The notes under the pieces: generated by a model | Seen by the model: the letters and a program-made list of their open reading frames with translations, nothing else | Database searches by the model: none | What the model was told of the DNA's origin: nothing | Position numbers and translations under genes: made by a program | Shown: positions 41,401 to 50,073 of the stretch, in pieces | How the letters are laid out: each line of letters starts with the position of its first letter | Position numbering within the stretch: the first letter of the stretch is position 1 | From: Mycobacterium colombiense CECT 3035 | Lineage (GTDB): Bacteria; Actinomycetota; Actinomycetes; Mycobacteriales; Mycobacteriaceae | Reading direction: 5' to 3' | Assembly (NCBI RefSeq): GCF_002105755.1 | Contig: NZ_CP020821.1 | Span: 5,022,001 to 5,086,000 of the forward strand | DNA: 64,000 bases

Positions 41401-42303
41401 TCAGCTGGCGAGTGCCTGCAGCGGTGCGCCGCTGACCACCCGGCTGCGCTCGCCGCGCACGTTGACCGGTACATCGCCCATCAGGGTGATGCGGTGCATC
41501 AGGCGGGGCTCGTCGTCGTAGTCGTCGACCGCCCGGTGCTGGGTGGCGCGGTTGTCCCACATCGCGACGTCTCCGTGCGCCCAGCTCCAGCGAATAGTGT
41601 TCTCCGGCAATGTGATTCGGCGCTGCAGTAGTTCCAGCAGGGCGCTGGACTCGTGACTGTCCAGGCCGACGAAGCCGCGCACGAAGTCACCCGCGAGCAG
41701 GGTGCGCTCACCGGTCTCCGGGTGCACCCGCACCACCGGGTGCTCGGTGCGAAAGTCCGGCTTTTCGAACGCCTTTCGGAACGACCGCTGCGCGTCGCTC
41801 ATCGCCGAGGCCGCTTCGGGGTCCACGTAGTCGTAGCGGTTGGTGTGCAGGGCCCAGAGATTTTCCACCAGGCATTTGAGTGGTTCGGGCAGGTGCTCAT
41901 AGGCCGCGACGGTCGAGGCCCACAGCGTCGAACCGCCATAGGTCGGGAGCTTGACCGCGCGCAGGATCGACGCCGCCGGATAGTTGGCGGCGAACGTAAC
42001 GTCGGTGTGCCAGCGGTTCGCCTTGCCGTATTCGGAGTCGATCGGGGTGATCACCGGGACGTTCCTGGCGGCCAGGGCGCCGGCGGCCGGGTGGCCGATG
42101 GGCGTGCCCAGCAGCTCGGCGAACGCGAGCTGCTGGGAGTCGTCGAGGTGGTGCTGGTGACGGAAGAAGATCACCTTGTGGGCCAACAGCGCCCGGCGGA
42201 TCTCCTCGACCGCGTCCTCGTCGAGGTCGCCGCCGAGGCGAACCCCGTCCACGCGGGCGCCGATCCGGCTGCCCAGCCTGGTGACGGTTATCTGACCTGT
42301 CAT
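41401..42303 (-). CDS. AtsK/TauD-type Fe(II)/2-oxoglutarate alkylsulfatase (Rv3406-like)
   Basis: 300-residue dioxygenase that by family cleaves alkyl sulfates (and related substrates) using Fe(II), O2 and 2-oxoglutarate. The iron triad is His99 and Asp101 (RWHTDVTF) with His256 ([11 protein letters not shown]). The arginine of [10 protein letters not shown] binds 2-oxoglutarate in relatives. ATG start at 42303. Divergent from a TetR gene across a 60-base gap with two palindromic operators, the same layout as M. tuberculosis Rv3406-Rv3405c, where loss of the repressor raises expression of the enzyme. Confidence 0.93.
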   Translation of the reverse strand: MTGQITVTRLGSRIGARVDGVRLGGDLDEDAVEEIRRALLAHKVIFFRHQHHLDDSQQLAFAELLGTPIGHPAAGALAARNVPVITPIDSEYGKANRWHTDVTFAANYPAASILRAVKLPTYGGSTLWASTVAAYEHLPEPLKCLVENLWALHTNRYDYVDPEAASAMSDAQRSFRKAFEKPDFRTEHPVVRVHPETGERTLLAGDFVRGFVGLDSHESSALLELLQRRITLPENTIRWSWAHGDVAMWDNRATQHRAVDDYDDEPRLMHRITLMGDVPVNVRGERSRVVSGAPLQALAS

Positions 42304-42329
42304 TGTCGTTTCCTTGGCTCAAAACGGGT

Positions 42330-42371
42330 GTAGTCAACTGACTACATTTGGTAGTGTAGTCAGATGACTAC
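42330..42371. promoter_or_regulatory. Twin 16-bp palindromic TetR operators
   Basis: Two perfect palindromes of form GTAGTCA-NN-TGACTAC: 42330-42345 (spacer AC) and 42356-42371 (spacer GA), 26 bases centre to centre. The second spans the ATG of the TetR gene (42364). Expected to repress both divergent genes. Confidence 0.88.
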
Positions 42372-42939
42372 AACTTCCGCAACGGGCCGCGGGAAAATGC
42401 CCACCGGGCGCGCGGAAGTGGCCGCGGCGATCCTCGAGGCCGCCACCGACCTGTTCGCCGAGCGCGGTCCGGCCGCGACGTCCATCCGTGACATCGCCGC
42501 GCGCTCCAACGTCAACCACGGACTGGTGTTCCGCCACTTCGGCACCAAGGAGCAGCTGGTCGGCGCCGTGCTCGACCACCTGGGTGCCAACCTGAGCGCC
42601 CTGCTGGGCACCGACGCGCCCGCGGCCGTGCTGCAGAGTTCCCTGGACCGGCAGATGCGGGTGATGGCCCGCACCGTCCTCGACGGCTATCCGGCCGGTC
42701 AGCTACAGAAGCGCTTTCCCAACATCGCGACGCTGCTGGACGGGGTGCGGCCGCTGTACGACGACGAGGTCAAGGCACGGCTCGCGGTCGCCAATGCCCT
42801 TGCCCTGCAATTCGGTTGGCGGCTGTTCGCGCCAATCCTGCGCTCTGCCACCGGGATCGAAGACCTGACGGACGACGAGATACGGGAGGCGGCCGGCGCC
42901 GAGGTGCAGCGGATTCTCGGGCCCGGCGAACCTCAGTGA
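42364..42939 (+). CDS. TetR-family regulator of the AtsK-type gene (Rv3405c-like)
   Basis: 191-residue repressor. The N-terminal TetR helix-turn-helix spans about residues 18-62 (AAAILEAATDLFAERGPAATSIRDIA, then NHGLVFRHFGTKEQLVGAV). The C-terminal ~120 residues are the ligand-binding/dimerisation domain; ligand unknown. Its own start codon lies inside the second of two perfect palindromes, implying autoregulation as well as control of the divergent dioxygenase gene. The 3' end overlaps the convergent GH65 gene by 7 bases. Confidence 0.92.
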   Translation: MTTTSATGRGKMPTGRAEVAAAILEAATDLFAERGPAATSIRDIAARSNVNHGLVFRHFGTKEQLVGAVLDHLGANLSALLGTDAPAAVLQSSLDRQMRVMARTVLDGYPAGQLQKRFPNIATLLDGVRPLYDDEVKARLAVANALALQFGWRLFAPILRSATGIEDLTDDEIREAAGAEVQRILGPGEPQ

Positions 42940-45314
42940 TCCCCGGCCACGGTGGCCCGGGACAGCGCCCGTCGGTGCATGGGCTCGCGGCCCGCCGGCT
43001 GCTGCGGCGGCGGCAGCAGCGGCTTGCGGGGCCGCACCGCGACCGTGGTGGTGGATTCGGTGCTGAGCTCCAGCTCCTCGCCGGAGTGCCGAATCGTCAG
43101 CTCGCCGCCGGGCCCGTCGCGCAGCGTGTAGGTGACGTCGGCGTGGTTGACGTCGACGGTGACCCGGAAGTCGCGCCACCGCAGCCGGAACCGTAGCCGC
43201 GAAATGCCATCGGGCAGTTGGGGATCCAGCGACAGGATGCCCTCGTCGTCGCGCAGGCCGCCGAACCCGGACACCAGCGCCGTCCAGGCGCCGGCGAGCG
43301 AGGCCATGTGCAGGCCGTCGCGGGTGTTGTGGTGCAGGTCGCGCAGGTCGATCAGCGCGGCCTCATAGGCGTAGTCGTGGGCCAGCTCCAAATGCCCGAC
43401 CTCGGCGCACATCACCGCCTGCGTGCAGGCCGACAGCGAGGAGTCGCGCACCATGCGCGGCTCGTAATAGTCGACGTTGCGGGCCTTCTGCTCGGGCGTG
43501 AACGCGTGACTCTGCCAGTGCATCGCCAGCACCAGGTCGGCCTGCTTGATCACCTGCGCGGGGTACAGGCGCACATAGGCCTCGTGCAACAGCAGCGGGT
43601 AGGTGGTGTTGCGTTCGAAGTCCCATTCGGCGTAGGTGGTGAACCCCTCGCACTGCTGATGGACCTCGAGGCCCGAGTCGTACGGAATGTTGGCCGCGTC
43701 GGCCGCATCGCGCCAGGCCGCCGCCTCCTCGGTGGTGACCCCCAGCGCCTTGGCCACCTCGGGGTGGCGGTTGCACGCGTCGGCGGCGACGTGCAGGTTG
43801 TGCGCGGCCATCAGGTTGGTGAAGGCGTTGTCGCGCACCACCGCCGTGTACTCGTCGGGCCCGGTGACACCGTCGAGATGCCAGACGCCGTGCCGGTCGT
43901 GATGGCCGAGGGACATCCAGAGCCGGGCGGTCTCGACCAGCACCTGCAGGCCGCAGTCGGCTTCCAGGTCGTCGTCGCCGGTGACGATGCGGTAGCGCTC
44001 GAAGGCCATCGCGATGTCGGCGTTGATGTGCCACGCCGCGGTCCCGGCCGGCCAGTACGCCGAACACTCCTGCCCGCGGATGGTCCGCCACGGGAAGGCG
44101 GCGCCCTCCAGGCCCAGCTCGGCCGCCCGCTCCTTGGCCAGGTCCAGGGTGGACGCCCGCCAGCGCAGCGCGTCGGCCACGGTGTGTGGAGCGGTGTAGG
44201 TGAGCACCGGCAGCACGTAACCCTCGGTGTCCCAGAAGGCGTGGCCGTCGTAGCCGGTTCCGGTGAGCCCCTTGGCGGCGATCGCGCGGCGCTCGGCGCG
44301 GGCGCTGGCCTGCAGCAGGTGGAAGAGCCCGAATCGCACCGCCTGCTGGGATTCGGGGTCGCCCTCGACCTCGACGTCGGCGCAATCCCAGAAATTGTCC
44401 AGGTACTTGCGTTGCGAATCCAGCAGCCCCTGCCAGCCGCTGTAGCGGGCGCTGTGCAGCGCGGCGGCCACCTGATCGCGCAGCGCCGGGCGCGACCGCA
44501 TGCTCGACCAGCCATACGCCAGGTACTTGACGATGCGCAGCCGCTGCCCCGCGCGCAGCCCGCAGATCACGGTGGTGCGCGCCAGGTCGGCGCGGGCATC
44601 GGTGCCGACCTCGACGCGCCCCTCGACGTCGACCTCGTGGTCCATGCCGGCGGCCATCATCAGCGCGCTGCTGCGCGTGCGATGCATGAGAACCGCTCCG
44701 GTATCGGTCTTTTCGTGATCCACCTCTTCGAGCGGATTCTCCAGGATGGCCGACACCCGCGGGTCGCCGGAGGTCTCGGGCTGGTCCTCGTTGGTGACCA
44801 GCTCGGACTGCACCGTCACCCGGGCGAACTCGCCGACCGCCTCGACGCAGTATTCGATGGCGGCGACGCCGCGCTGCGCCAGCGACACCAGCCGGGTGGA
44901 GGTCACCTTGACCTCCTTGCCCGCGGGTGAGCGCCAGTGCGCCGTGCGGGTCAGCGTCCCGGCGCGCAAATCCAGATCCCGCTCGTGGGAGATCAATTCG
45001 CCGTAGCGGACGTCGAACGGCTCGTCCTCGACCAGCAGCCGGATGATCTTGCCGTTGGTGACGTCGACGAGCGTCTGGCCGGCTTCGGGGTAGCCGTAAC
45101 CGGCCTCTGCATAGGGCAGCGGACGGATCTCGTAGAAGGAGTTCAGGTAGGTGCCCGGCAGGCCGTACGGCTCGCCCTCATCGAGGTTGCCGCGCAGCCC
45201 GATGTGCCCGTTGGACAGGGTGAACAGGGATTCGGACTGGGCCAGCAGGTTGAGGTCGAGCTGGGTCTCGCGCACGTGCCAGGGATCGACGGGAAACGAT
45301 TCGTCGGTGATCAT
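42933..45314 (-). CDS. Glycoside hydrolase family 65 phosphorylase-like enzyme (Rv3401-like)
   Basis: 793-residue enzyme of the maltose/trehalose phosphorylase family. Typical order: an N-terminal beta-sandwich domain (to ~270), an (alpha/alpha)6 barrel with [15 protein letters not shown] and the general acid Glu488 in [12 protein letters not shown], the phosphate-side [15 protein letters not shown], and a small C-terminal sheet domain. GH65 phosphorylases release beta-glucose-1-phosphate from alpha-glucosides. The next gene in the operon is a beta-phosphoglucomutase homologue, which would turn that product into glucose-6-phosphate. Starts within a 4-base ATGA overlap. The exact disaccharide substrate is not determined from sequence. 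Confidence 0.9.
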   Translation of the reverse strand: MITDESFPVDPWHVRETQLDLNLLAQSESLFTLSNGHIGLRGNLDEGEPYGLPGTYLNSFYEIRPLPYAEAGYGYPEAGQTLVDVTNGKIIRLLVEDEPFDVRYGELISHERDLDLRAGTLTRTAHWRSPAGKEVKVTSTRLVSLAQRGVAAIEYCVEAVGEFARVTVQSELVTNEDQPETSGDPRVSAILENPLEEVDHEKTDTGAVLMHRTRSSALMMAAGMDHEVDVEGRVEVGTDARADLARTTVICGLRAGQRLRIVKYLAYGWSSMRSRPALRDQVAAALHSARYSGWQGLLDSQRKYLDNFWDCADVEVEGDPESQQAVRFGLFHLLQASARAERRAIAAKGLTGTGYDGHAFWDTEGYVLPVLTYTAPHTVADALRWRASTLDLAKERAAELGLEGAAFPWRTIRGQECSAYWPAGTAAWHINADIAMAFERYRIVTGDDDLEADCGLQVLVETARLWMSLGHHDRHGVWHLDGVTGPDEYTAVVRDNAFTNLMAAHNLHVAADACNRHPEVAKALGVTTEEAAAWRDAADAANIPYDSGLEVHQQCEGFTTYAEWDFERNTTYPLLLHEAYVRLYPAQVIKQADLVLAMHWQSHAFTPEQKARNVDYYEPRMVRDSSLSACTQAVMCAEVGHLELAHDYAYEAALIDLRDLHHNTRDGLHMASLAGAWTALVSGFGGLRDDEGILSLDPQLPDGISRLRFRLRWRDFRVTVDVNHADVTYTLRDGPGGELTIRHSGEELELSTESTTTVAVRPRKPLLPPPQQPAGREPMHRRALSRATVAGDH

Positions 45315-46057
45315 GACTGCAGCAGCTCGGCGAGGTCGGTGACCACCACGTCGGCGCCGTTGCGGCGTAAGTCCTCGGCTTGGCCCACTCGGTCGACGCC
45401 TACCACGAACCCGAAGTTACCGGCTCGGCCCGCGGCCACGCCCGACAGGGCGTCCTCGAACACCGCCGCGCCGTCGGGGGGGACGTCGAGCAGCTGGGCC
45501 CCGCGCAGGTAGGAGTCGGGGGCGGGCTTGCCGGCGATGTGTTCGTCACGCAGGGTGATGCCGTCCACTCGTTTGTGCACGAACCGGTCCAGGCCGGTGA
45601 TCTCGAGGACGTCGCGGGTGTTGGCGCTCGACGACACCACGGCGACGCCCAGCCCCGCGGCCGAGACCGCCTCGAGGTAGCGCCGCGATCCGTCGAACAC
45701 CTTGACGCCGTCCTCCTTCAAGACCTTCTGGAACATGTCGTTCTTGCGGTTGCCCAGGCCGTAGATCGTTTCGGCGTCGTCCGCGTCGTCGGGGCTGCCG
45801 TCGGGCAGGTGGATGTCGCGGCTCTCCAAGAACGAGCGGACGCCGTCCTCGCGCTTCTTGCCGTCGACGTATTTGCGGTAGTCGGCGGCCTCGTCGAAGG
45901 GAACGAATTTGTCGCCCGTGCGTTTGGCGCGGTCCGACAGAAAGGTGTCGAACATGGCCTTCCAGGCCTTGGTGTGCACACTGGCGGTGTCGGTGAGCAC
46001 GCCGTCGAGGTCGAACAGGCAGGCACGCACTTTCTCTGGTAGACCCAGCACGGGCAC
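45311..46057 (-). CDS. Beta-phosphoglucomutase-family HAD hydrolase (Rv3400-like)
   Basis: 248-residue HAD-superfamily protein. The nucleophile/acid pair is Asp16 and Asp18 in [12 protein letters not shown]; the second motif is VVSSSAN, the lysine motif [12 protein letters not shown], and the last [11 protein letters not shown]. The cap domain between residues ~25 and 110 has the helical type used by beta-phosphoglucomutases. Expected reaction: beta-glucose-1-phosphate to glucose-6-phosphate. It overlaps the GH65 gene by 4 bases and so forms a two-gene disaccharide-degrading operon. Confidence 0.88.
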   Translation of the reverse strand: MPVLGLPEKVRACLFDLDGVLTDTASVHTKAWKAMFDTFLSDRAKRTGDKFVPFDEAADYRKYVDGKKREDGVRSFLESRDIHLPDGSPDDADDAETIYGLGNRKNDMFQKVLKEDGVKVFDGSRRYLEAVSAAGLGVAVVSSSANTRDVLEITGLDRFVHKRVDGITLRDEHIAGKPAPDSYLRGAQLLDVPPDGAAVFEDALSGVAAGRAGNFGFVVGVDRVGQAEDLRRNGADVVVTDLAELLQS

Positions 46058-46127
46058 TCGCTCTCTGGTGTCGGGGGCTGCTTAACCGATACCCACTCCA
46101 CCATGCCCGGCATGCGTGTCGCCAGAT

Positions 46128-46940
46128 TTACGCCCCGATTGCCACCGCGATCGCCTGGATCGCGCGCAGTCGCCCGTCGGCCAGCGCCCGGGTGAGGTTT
46201 TCGGCCTTGCGCGCAAAGTCGGTGACGAACGCGTGCAGGCCCAGTGGTTGGGGCGGCTGGGCGAGCAACACCTGCATGAGCGAGCTCGCGGTCTCGGTGA
46301 GGTCGTTCCAGTGCCGCACCGTGAACCCGGCGGACTCGACGGCACCGCGGAGTTCGTCGGGGGTGACCAGATGGCTGCGGTCGGGGTGATCTGCCCATGG
46401 CAGGGGATAGTCGAGTTGGTCGTGATTCCCAATCGTGATGTCCCACAGGGCAAGCCGACCGCCGTCTTTCAGCACCCGGCGAGTTTCGGAGTACAACCGC
46501 GCCTTATCGGCCACGTTCATCTGGACGTGCTGGCTGATCGCGACGTCGAAAGCGCGGTCGGCGAAGGGGAGTTCGGTGACGTCCGCCTGGCGAACCGCGA
46601 TGAGGCCGTCGAGGTCGACGAGCCGGTTGAGCCAGTCGTTCGTCGCGCAGTACTCGTCGGTGAGGTCCACGGCGGTGACCCGGCAGCCGTAGCGGTCGGA
46701 GACGTAGCGGGCCGTGCCGCCGACCCCGCTTCCGGCGTCGAGCACCGCGCTCGCGTCGGTGATTCCGGCCAGCTCCACCAGCTGCGCGGTGGCGATGCGG
46801 CCCATGGTGTGGAAGTCCTCCAGCAGGGCCAGGTCGGCGGGCGCAAGGTGGTCGAGGTCTTTCCCGGCGGCGATCAGCGCCCGTTCGATGTTTCGTCGCG
46901 AAAGCCCGGTGGCGTACTGGTTTTCGACGGTCTCGCTCAT
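46128..46940 (-). CDS. SAM-dependent methyltransferase (second of two)
   Basis: 270-residue class I methyltransferase. The SAM-binding motif I is VLDAGSGVGGTARYV, followed by AVDLTDEYC and the later VRQADVTELPFADRAFD and WDITIG, as in small-molecule or sterol/quinone-type methyltransferases. Its start (ATG at 46940, MSETVENQYATG) overlaps the stop of the upstream methyltransferase gene by 4 bases. Last gene of the exporter-methyltransferase operon. Substrate unknown. Confidence 0.87.
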   Translation of the reverse strand: MSETVENQYATGLSRRNIERALIAAGKDLDHLAPADLALLEDFHTMGRIATAQLVELAGITDASAVLDAGSGVGGTARYVSDRYGCRVTAVDLTDEYCATNDWLNRLVDLDGLIAVRQADVTELPFADRAFDVAISQHVQMNVADKARLYSETRRVLKDGGRLALWDITIGNHDQLDYPLPWADHPDRSHLVTPDELRGAVESAGFTVRHWNDLTETASSLMQVLLAQPPQPLGLHAFVTDFARKAENLTRALADGRLRAIQAIAVAIGA

Positions 46941-47767
46941 TTGTGCACCTGCGCCCATGCGGTGATGAGAGGGGGCATCGCGATCAGCGCGTTGACCGCC
47001 CGCGCCTCCTGACGGAATCGGGGCACGAACTCGTCGATGTCGGCGAGCTCGTCGATGGCGAAGCCCCCCTGTTCGGCGACGGGGGAGACCAGCCGCCAGA
47101 CCTCGGCGAGGTAGGCCAGGATGTCGGTGTCGGCGGCCGTGCCGATCGGCGTGCCGAGGGTCAGCCGCGGCGCGCCCAGGCCGGCGTCGGCGAAGACGGT
47201 GTGCAGCGTGGTGCCGAACCGCGGGCTGAGCCCCATGGCCTCGAAGGCGCGAACGATCCCCCCGGTCACCCGCCGGAACAGCGGCGTGTCCGGAACGCCG
47301 TGCGCACCGGTGATGTCGTTCTCGGAGAACGCCACCACCCCGCCCGGACGCACGAAGGAGACGAGGTGCCGCAGCGTGGCGGCCGCGTCGTGCAAGTGCA
47401 TGAGGATCAGCCGGCCGATGACGGCGTCCACCGGTTCGTCCAGCGTGATCGCGTCGATCGCGGACCGCATGAAACGCACTGTGGACAAGCCCTTTTCGCC
47501 GGCGCGGGCGCGCGCGAGCTCGACCATCGCGGGTTCGGCGTCGACGCCGAGAACGGTCCCGGTGGGGCCGACCAACCCGGCGGCGACGAACGAGACGTCA
47601 CCGGGCCCGGATCCGATGTCGAGCACCCGCATGCCCGGCCGCAGCCCGGCGAGCCGCAACGCGTGCTCGGTGTAGTCGTCGTAGAGACGTCCCTGCAGGA
47701 GGAGCCGCTGCACCTCCGCGTCGGCGTGGCCCAGGACGTAGGTGCTGCCCTGTGGTGTGGTGCTCAT
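46937..47767 (-). CDS. SAM-dependent methyltransferase (first of two)
   Basis: 276-residue class I methyltransferase. Motif I is VLDIGSGPGDVSFVAA, then GVDAEPAMVELAR, and RLILMHLHD in the core. It begins MSTTPQGSTYVLGHADAEVQRL, typical of small-molecule methyltransferases associated with natural-product or detoxification genes. ATG at 47767 overlapping the MFS gene stop by 4 bases (ATGA), and its own stop overlaps the next methyltransferase, so the three are one coupled unit. It is only distantly similar to the second methyltransferase. Confidence 0.87.
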   Translation of the reverse strand: MSTTPQGSTYVLGHADAEVQRLLLQGRLYDDYTEHALRLAGLRPGMRVLDIGSGPGDVSFVAAGLVGPTGTVLGVDAEPAMVELARARAGEKGLSTVRFMRSAIDAITLDEPVDAVIGRLILMHLHDAAATLRHLVSFVRPGGVVAFSENDITGAHGVPDTPLFRRVTGGIVRAFEAMGLSPRFGTTLHTVFADAGLGAPRLTLGTPIGTAADTDILAYLAEVWRLVSPVAEQGGFAIDELADIDEFVPRFRQEARAVNALIAMPPLITAWAQVHK

Positions 47768-49308
47768 CGCAGTGTCCTTTCTTGTTGAAGCTCTTGTTGA
47801 AGCGCCGGTTCCCTGGCCGGGAGGAGCCAGCCGACGACGATCGCCGCGCCCAGCGCGATGCCGGCGCACACCAGCGAGCTGACCCGCAGCCCGTCCAGGA
47901 ACGCACGGTCGACCGCGGCGCGCACATGCCCGGCTTGCTGCGCGGGCAGCTGCCCAATGACTGTGTGCGCCACGGCCATCGAACGGCGCATCGCGTCGGC
48001 GGGCAATCCCGTCAACGCCGCTGCACCGAGATGGCCCGAGTAGACCGAGGCGAAGATGCTGCCGGCGATGGCCACGCCGAGGGTGCCCCCCAGTTCGCGC
48101 GTGGTGTCGTTGACGGCCGAGCCCACCCCGGCCTTGTCGACGGACAGCGATCCCATGATCGCCTCCGTGGCCGGCGAAAAGGTGAGGCCGAGGCCGCCGC
48201 CGAGCAGCAGCATCTGGGTGGCGATCTGGATGTAGGGCGTCGCCGCGTCGACGGTGGACGCCCACGCCAGGCCGGCGGCGAACACCGCCAGGCCGGTGGC
48301 GACGACGGCGGTGGTGCCGATCCGTTCGACCAGACGGGGGCCCGCAACGCTGGCCAGCGCGATCGACGCGGCGACCGGCAGCAGTCGCACACCGGCCTGA
48401 AACGCCGTGTAGTCCTTGATGAATTGGAAGTACTGCGTGATGACGAAGATGAAGCCGAACAGCGTCAAAAACCCCGCCGTCACCGCCAGGCTGCCGCCGG
48501 AGAACCGGCGGTTGGTAAAGACCGAGACGTCGAGCATCGGATGGGTGCTGAGCCGTTCGCAGCGTGCAAATGCGGCTAGAACGATTGCGGCGCAGAAGAA
48601 TCCGGCTATGGTCCGGCCTTCGGTCCATCCCCAGGTGGGCGCCTCGATGACCGTGTAGACCAGCGTCGTGATCCCGGTCGCGGACAGGAGTAGCCCGGGC
48701 ACATCGACGCGGGGGGCGGCGGGGTCGCGCGAGCTCGGAACGAACAACGTGGCCCCGATGATGGCCAGCGCCGCGACCGGAATGTTCACCATGAAAATCG
48801 AGCCCCACCAGAAGTGTTCGAGGAGCCATCCGCCGCTGATCGGTCCCACCGCCACCCCGACGCCGACCATGGCCGCCCACAGCCCGATCGCCTTGGCCCG
48901 CGGCACCGGGTCGGTGAAGATGTTGGTGATCAGGCCCAGGGTGGTCGGGAAGATCACCGCCGCGCCGACCCCCATGGCCGCGCGCGCCGCGATCAGCTGA
49001 TCGGCGGAATTCGCCTGTGCCGCAATCGCAGACGTCAACGCGAACAGCGCGAGTCCGGCATTCAGCCAGCCTCGCCTGCCATAGCGGTCGGACAGGCTGC
49101 CCGCCGAGAGCAGCAGGCCGGACATCACCAGCGTGTAGGCATCGACGATCCATTGCAGCTGCGCGGTGTCGGCGCCGAGTTCACGCGACAGCGTGGGCAG
49201 CGCAACGTTGACGATGGTGGCGTCGACGCTGATGACGAAGACGCCCAGGCAGATGACGGCGAGCGCGGCGATCGGATGACTCCGGGAGAACACGGGTGCG
49301 GTCTTCAT
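47764..49308 (-). CDS. MFS drug:H+ antiporter, DHA2 (14-TM) family
   Basis: 514-residue membrane exporter with about 14 hydrophobic helices. DHA2 signatures: VISVDATIVNVALPTL in the first helix, GSLSDRYGRRG (motif A) and the antiporter motif C region AAMVGVGVAVGPISGGWL. Likely exports a small hydrophobic compound by proton antiport. ATG start at 49308; the first gene of an operon with two methyltransferases and divergent from an HxlR regulator, an arrangement that suggests export and modification of one compound class. In M. tuberculosis I recall idsA1 and phyA at this place instead. Confidence 0.9.
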   Translation of the reverse strand: MKTAPVFSRSHPIAALAVICLGVFVISVDATIVNVALPTLSRELGADTAQLQWIVDAYTLVMSGLLLSAGSLSDRYGRRGWLNAGLALFALTSAIAAQANSADQLIAARAAMGVGAAVIFPTTLGLITNIFTDPVPRAKAIGLWAAMVGVGVAVGPISGGWLLEHFWWGSIFMVNIPVAALAIIGATLFVPSSRDPAAPRVDVPGLLLSATGITTLVYTVIEAPTWGWTEGRTIAGFFCAAIVLAAFARCERLSTHPMLDVSVFTNRRFSGGSLAVTAGFLTLFGFIFVITQYFQFIKDYTAFQAGVRLLPVAASIALASVAGPRLVERIGTTAVVATGLAVFAAGLAWASTVDAATPYIQIATQMLLLGGGLGLTFSPATEAIMGSLSVDKAGVGSAVNDTTRELGGTLGVAIAGSIFASVYSGHLGAAALTGLPADAMRRSMAVAHTVIGQLPAQQAGHVRAAVDRAFLDGLRVSSLVCAGIALGAAIVVGWLLPAREPALQQELQQERTLR

Positions 49309-49389
49309 GTGACAAGACAGTAAAGCTACTAGACAAATAAATCAAGTAATAAGTTGAAAAAGATATCCGCCGCGGGTTAAGCTGGCCGG
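49309..49389. promoter_or_regulatory. AT-rich divergent promoter/operator region for MFS operon and HxlR gene
   Basis: 81 bases between divergent genes, with a strikingly A/T-rich core (49318-49365). It contains TCAA-N8-TTGA, a weak dyad that could be an HxlR site. No strong palindrome, so the exact operator is not assigned. Confidence 0.4.
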
Positions 49390-50028
49390 GTGCCGGTCCG
49401 GAACTACAACCAGAACTGCCCGATCGCGCGCAGCCTCGACGTGCTGGGCGAACGGTGGACGTTGCTGATCCTGCGCGAGCTGGTCGGCGGGGCCCGTCGC
49501 TATGGCGACCTGCGTGCCGAGTTACCAGGCATCGCAACCAATCTGCTCGCGCAGCGGCTCAAAGAGCTGCAGGATGAGGGACTCGTCGAGCGGGCCGACC
49601 TGCCGGCGCCGATCGGTCGCACCGTCTACACGCTCAGCGACCTGGGTTGGCAGCGGGTGCTGCCCATCCTGCAGAGCTTCGCGTGGTTCGGCCTGGACCG
49701 GCTGGACCCGATCGGCGACGCGCCGGTGTCGCCGCTCAACGGGTTCCTGGCCGGGATTCTGCTCGGCTTCAACCCCGGTTGCGCGGCGGGCCTGGAGGCG
49801 ACATGCCGTGTCGAGATCGACGGTCGCCGTTTCGAATTCGCCGTCACGCAGGGCCGCCTGGGCGCGGGGCGCGGCGAACCCACGGTGACGATCACGGCCT
49901 CGGCGGCGGATCTCGTCACCGCCCGGCTCGGGGCCGACGAGGGCGAGCGCGACGCCGCCCTGCGGCGAATCGAGTTTCACGGCGACGCGGCCGCCGTGAC
50001 CGCGGTGCGCACCGCGTTTGCGCTGTAA
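49390..50028 (+). CDS. HxlR-family transcriptional regulator with C-terminal SCP2-like domain
   Basis: 212-residue regulator. The HxlR winged helix (about residues 3-100) is clear: NYNQNCPIARSLDVLGERWTLLILREL, RRYGDLRAELPGIATNLLAQRLKEL and VYTLSDLGW. Most HxlR proteins end near 110-130 residues; this one continues with a ~90-residue domain (CRVEIDGRRFEFAVTQGRLGAGRGEPTVTITAS) resembling sterol-carrier-type lipid-binding folds, a possible ligand sensor. GTG start. Divergent from the MFS-methyltransferase operon it probably controls. Confidence 0.88.
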   Translation: MPVRNYNQNCPIARSLDVLGERWTLLILRELVGGARRYGDLRAELPGIATNLLAQRLKELQDEGLVERADLPAPIGRTVYTLSDLGWQRVLPILQSFAWFGLDRLDPIGDAPVSPLNGFLAGILLGFNPGCAAGLEATCRVEIDGRRFEFAVTQGRLGAGRGEPTVTITASAADLVTARLGADEGERDAALRRIEFHGDAAAVTAVRTAFAL

Positions 50029-50073
50029 CCCTGCGGGGCGGAGGCGGCGCGGGCAGCCACTAGACTCGCGTGC

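Noticed and set aside
49318..49365. Perfect operator palindrome in the AT-rich gap of the HxlR cassette
   Set aside because: Only a TCAA-N8-TTGA dyad could be found, which is too weak to assign.
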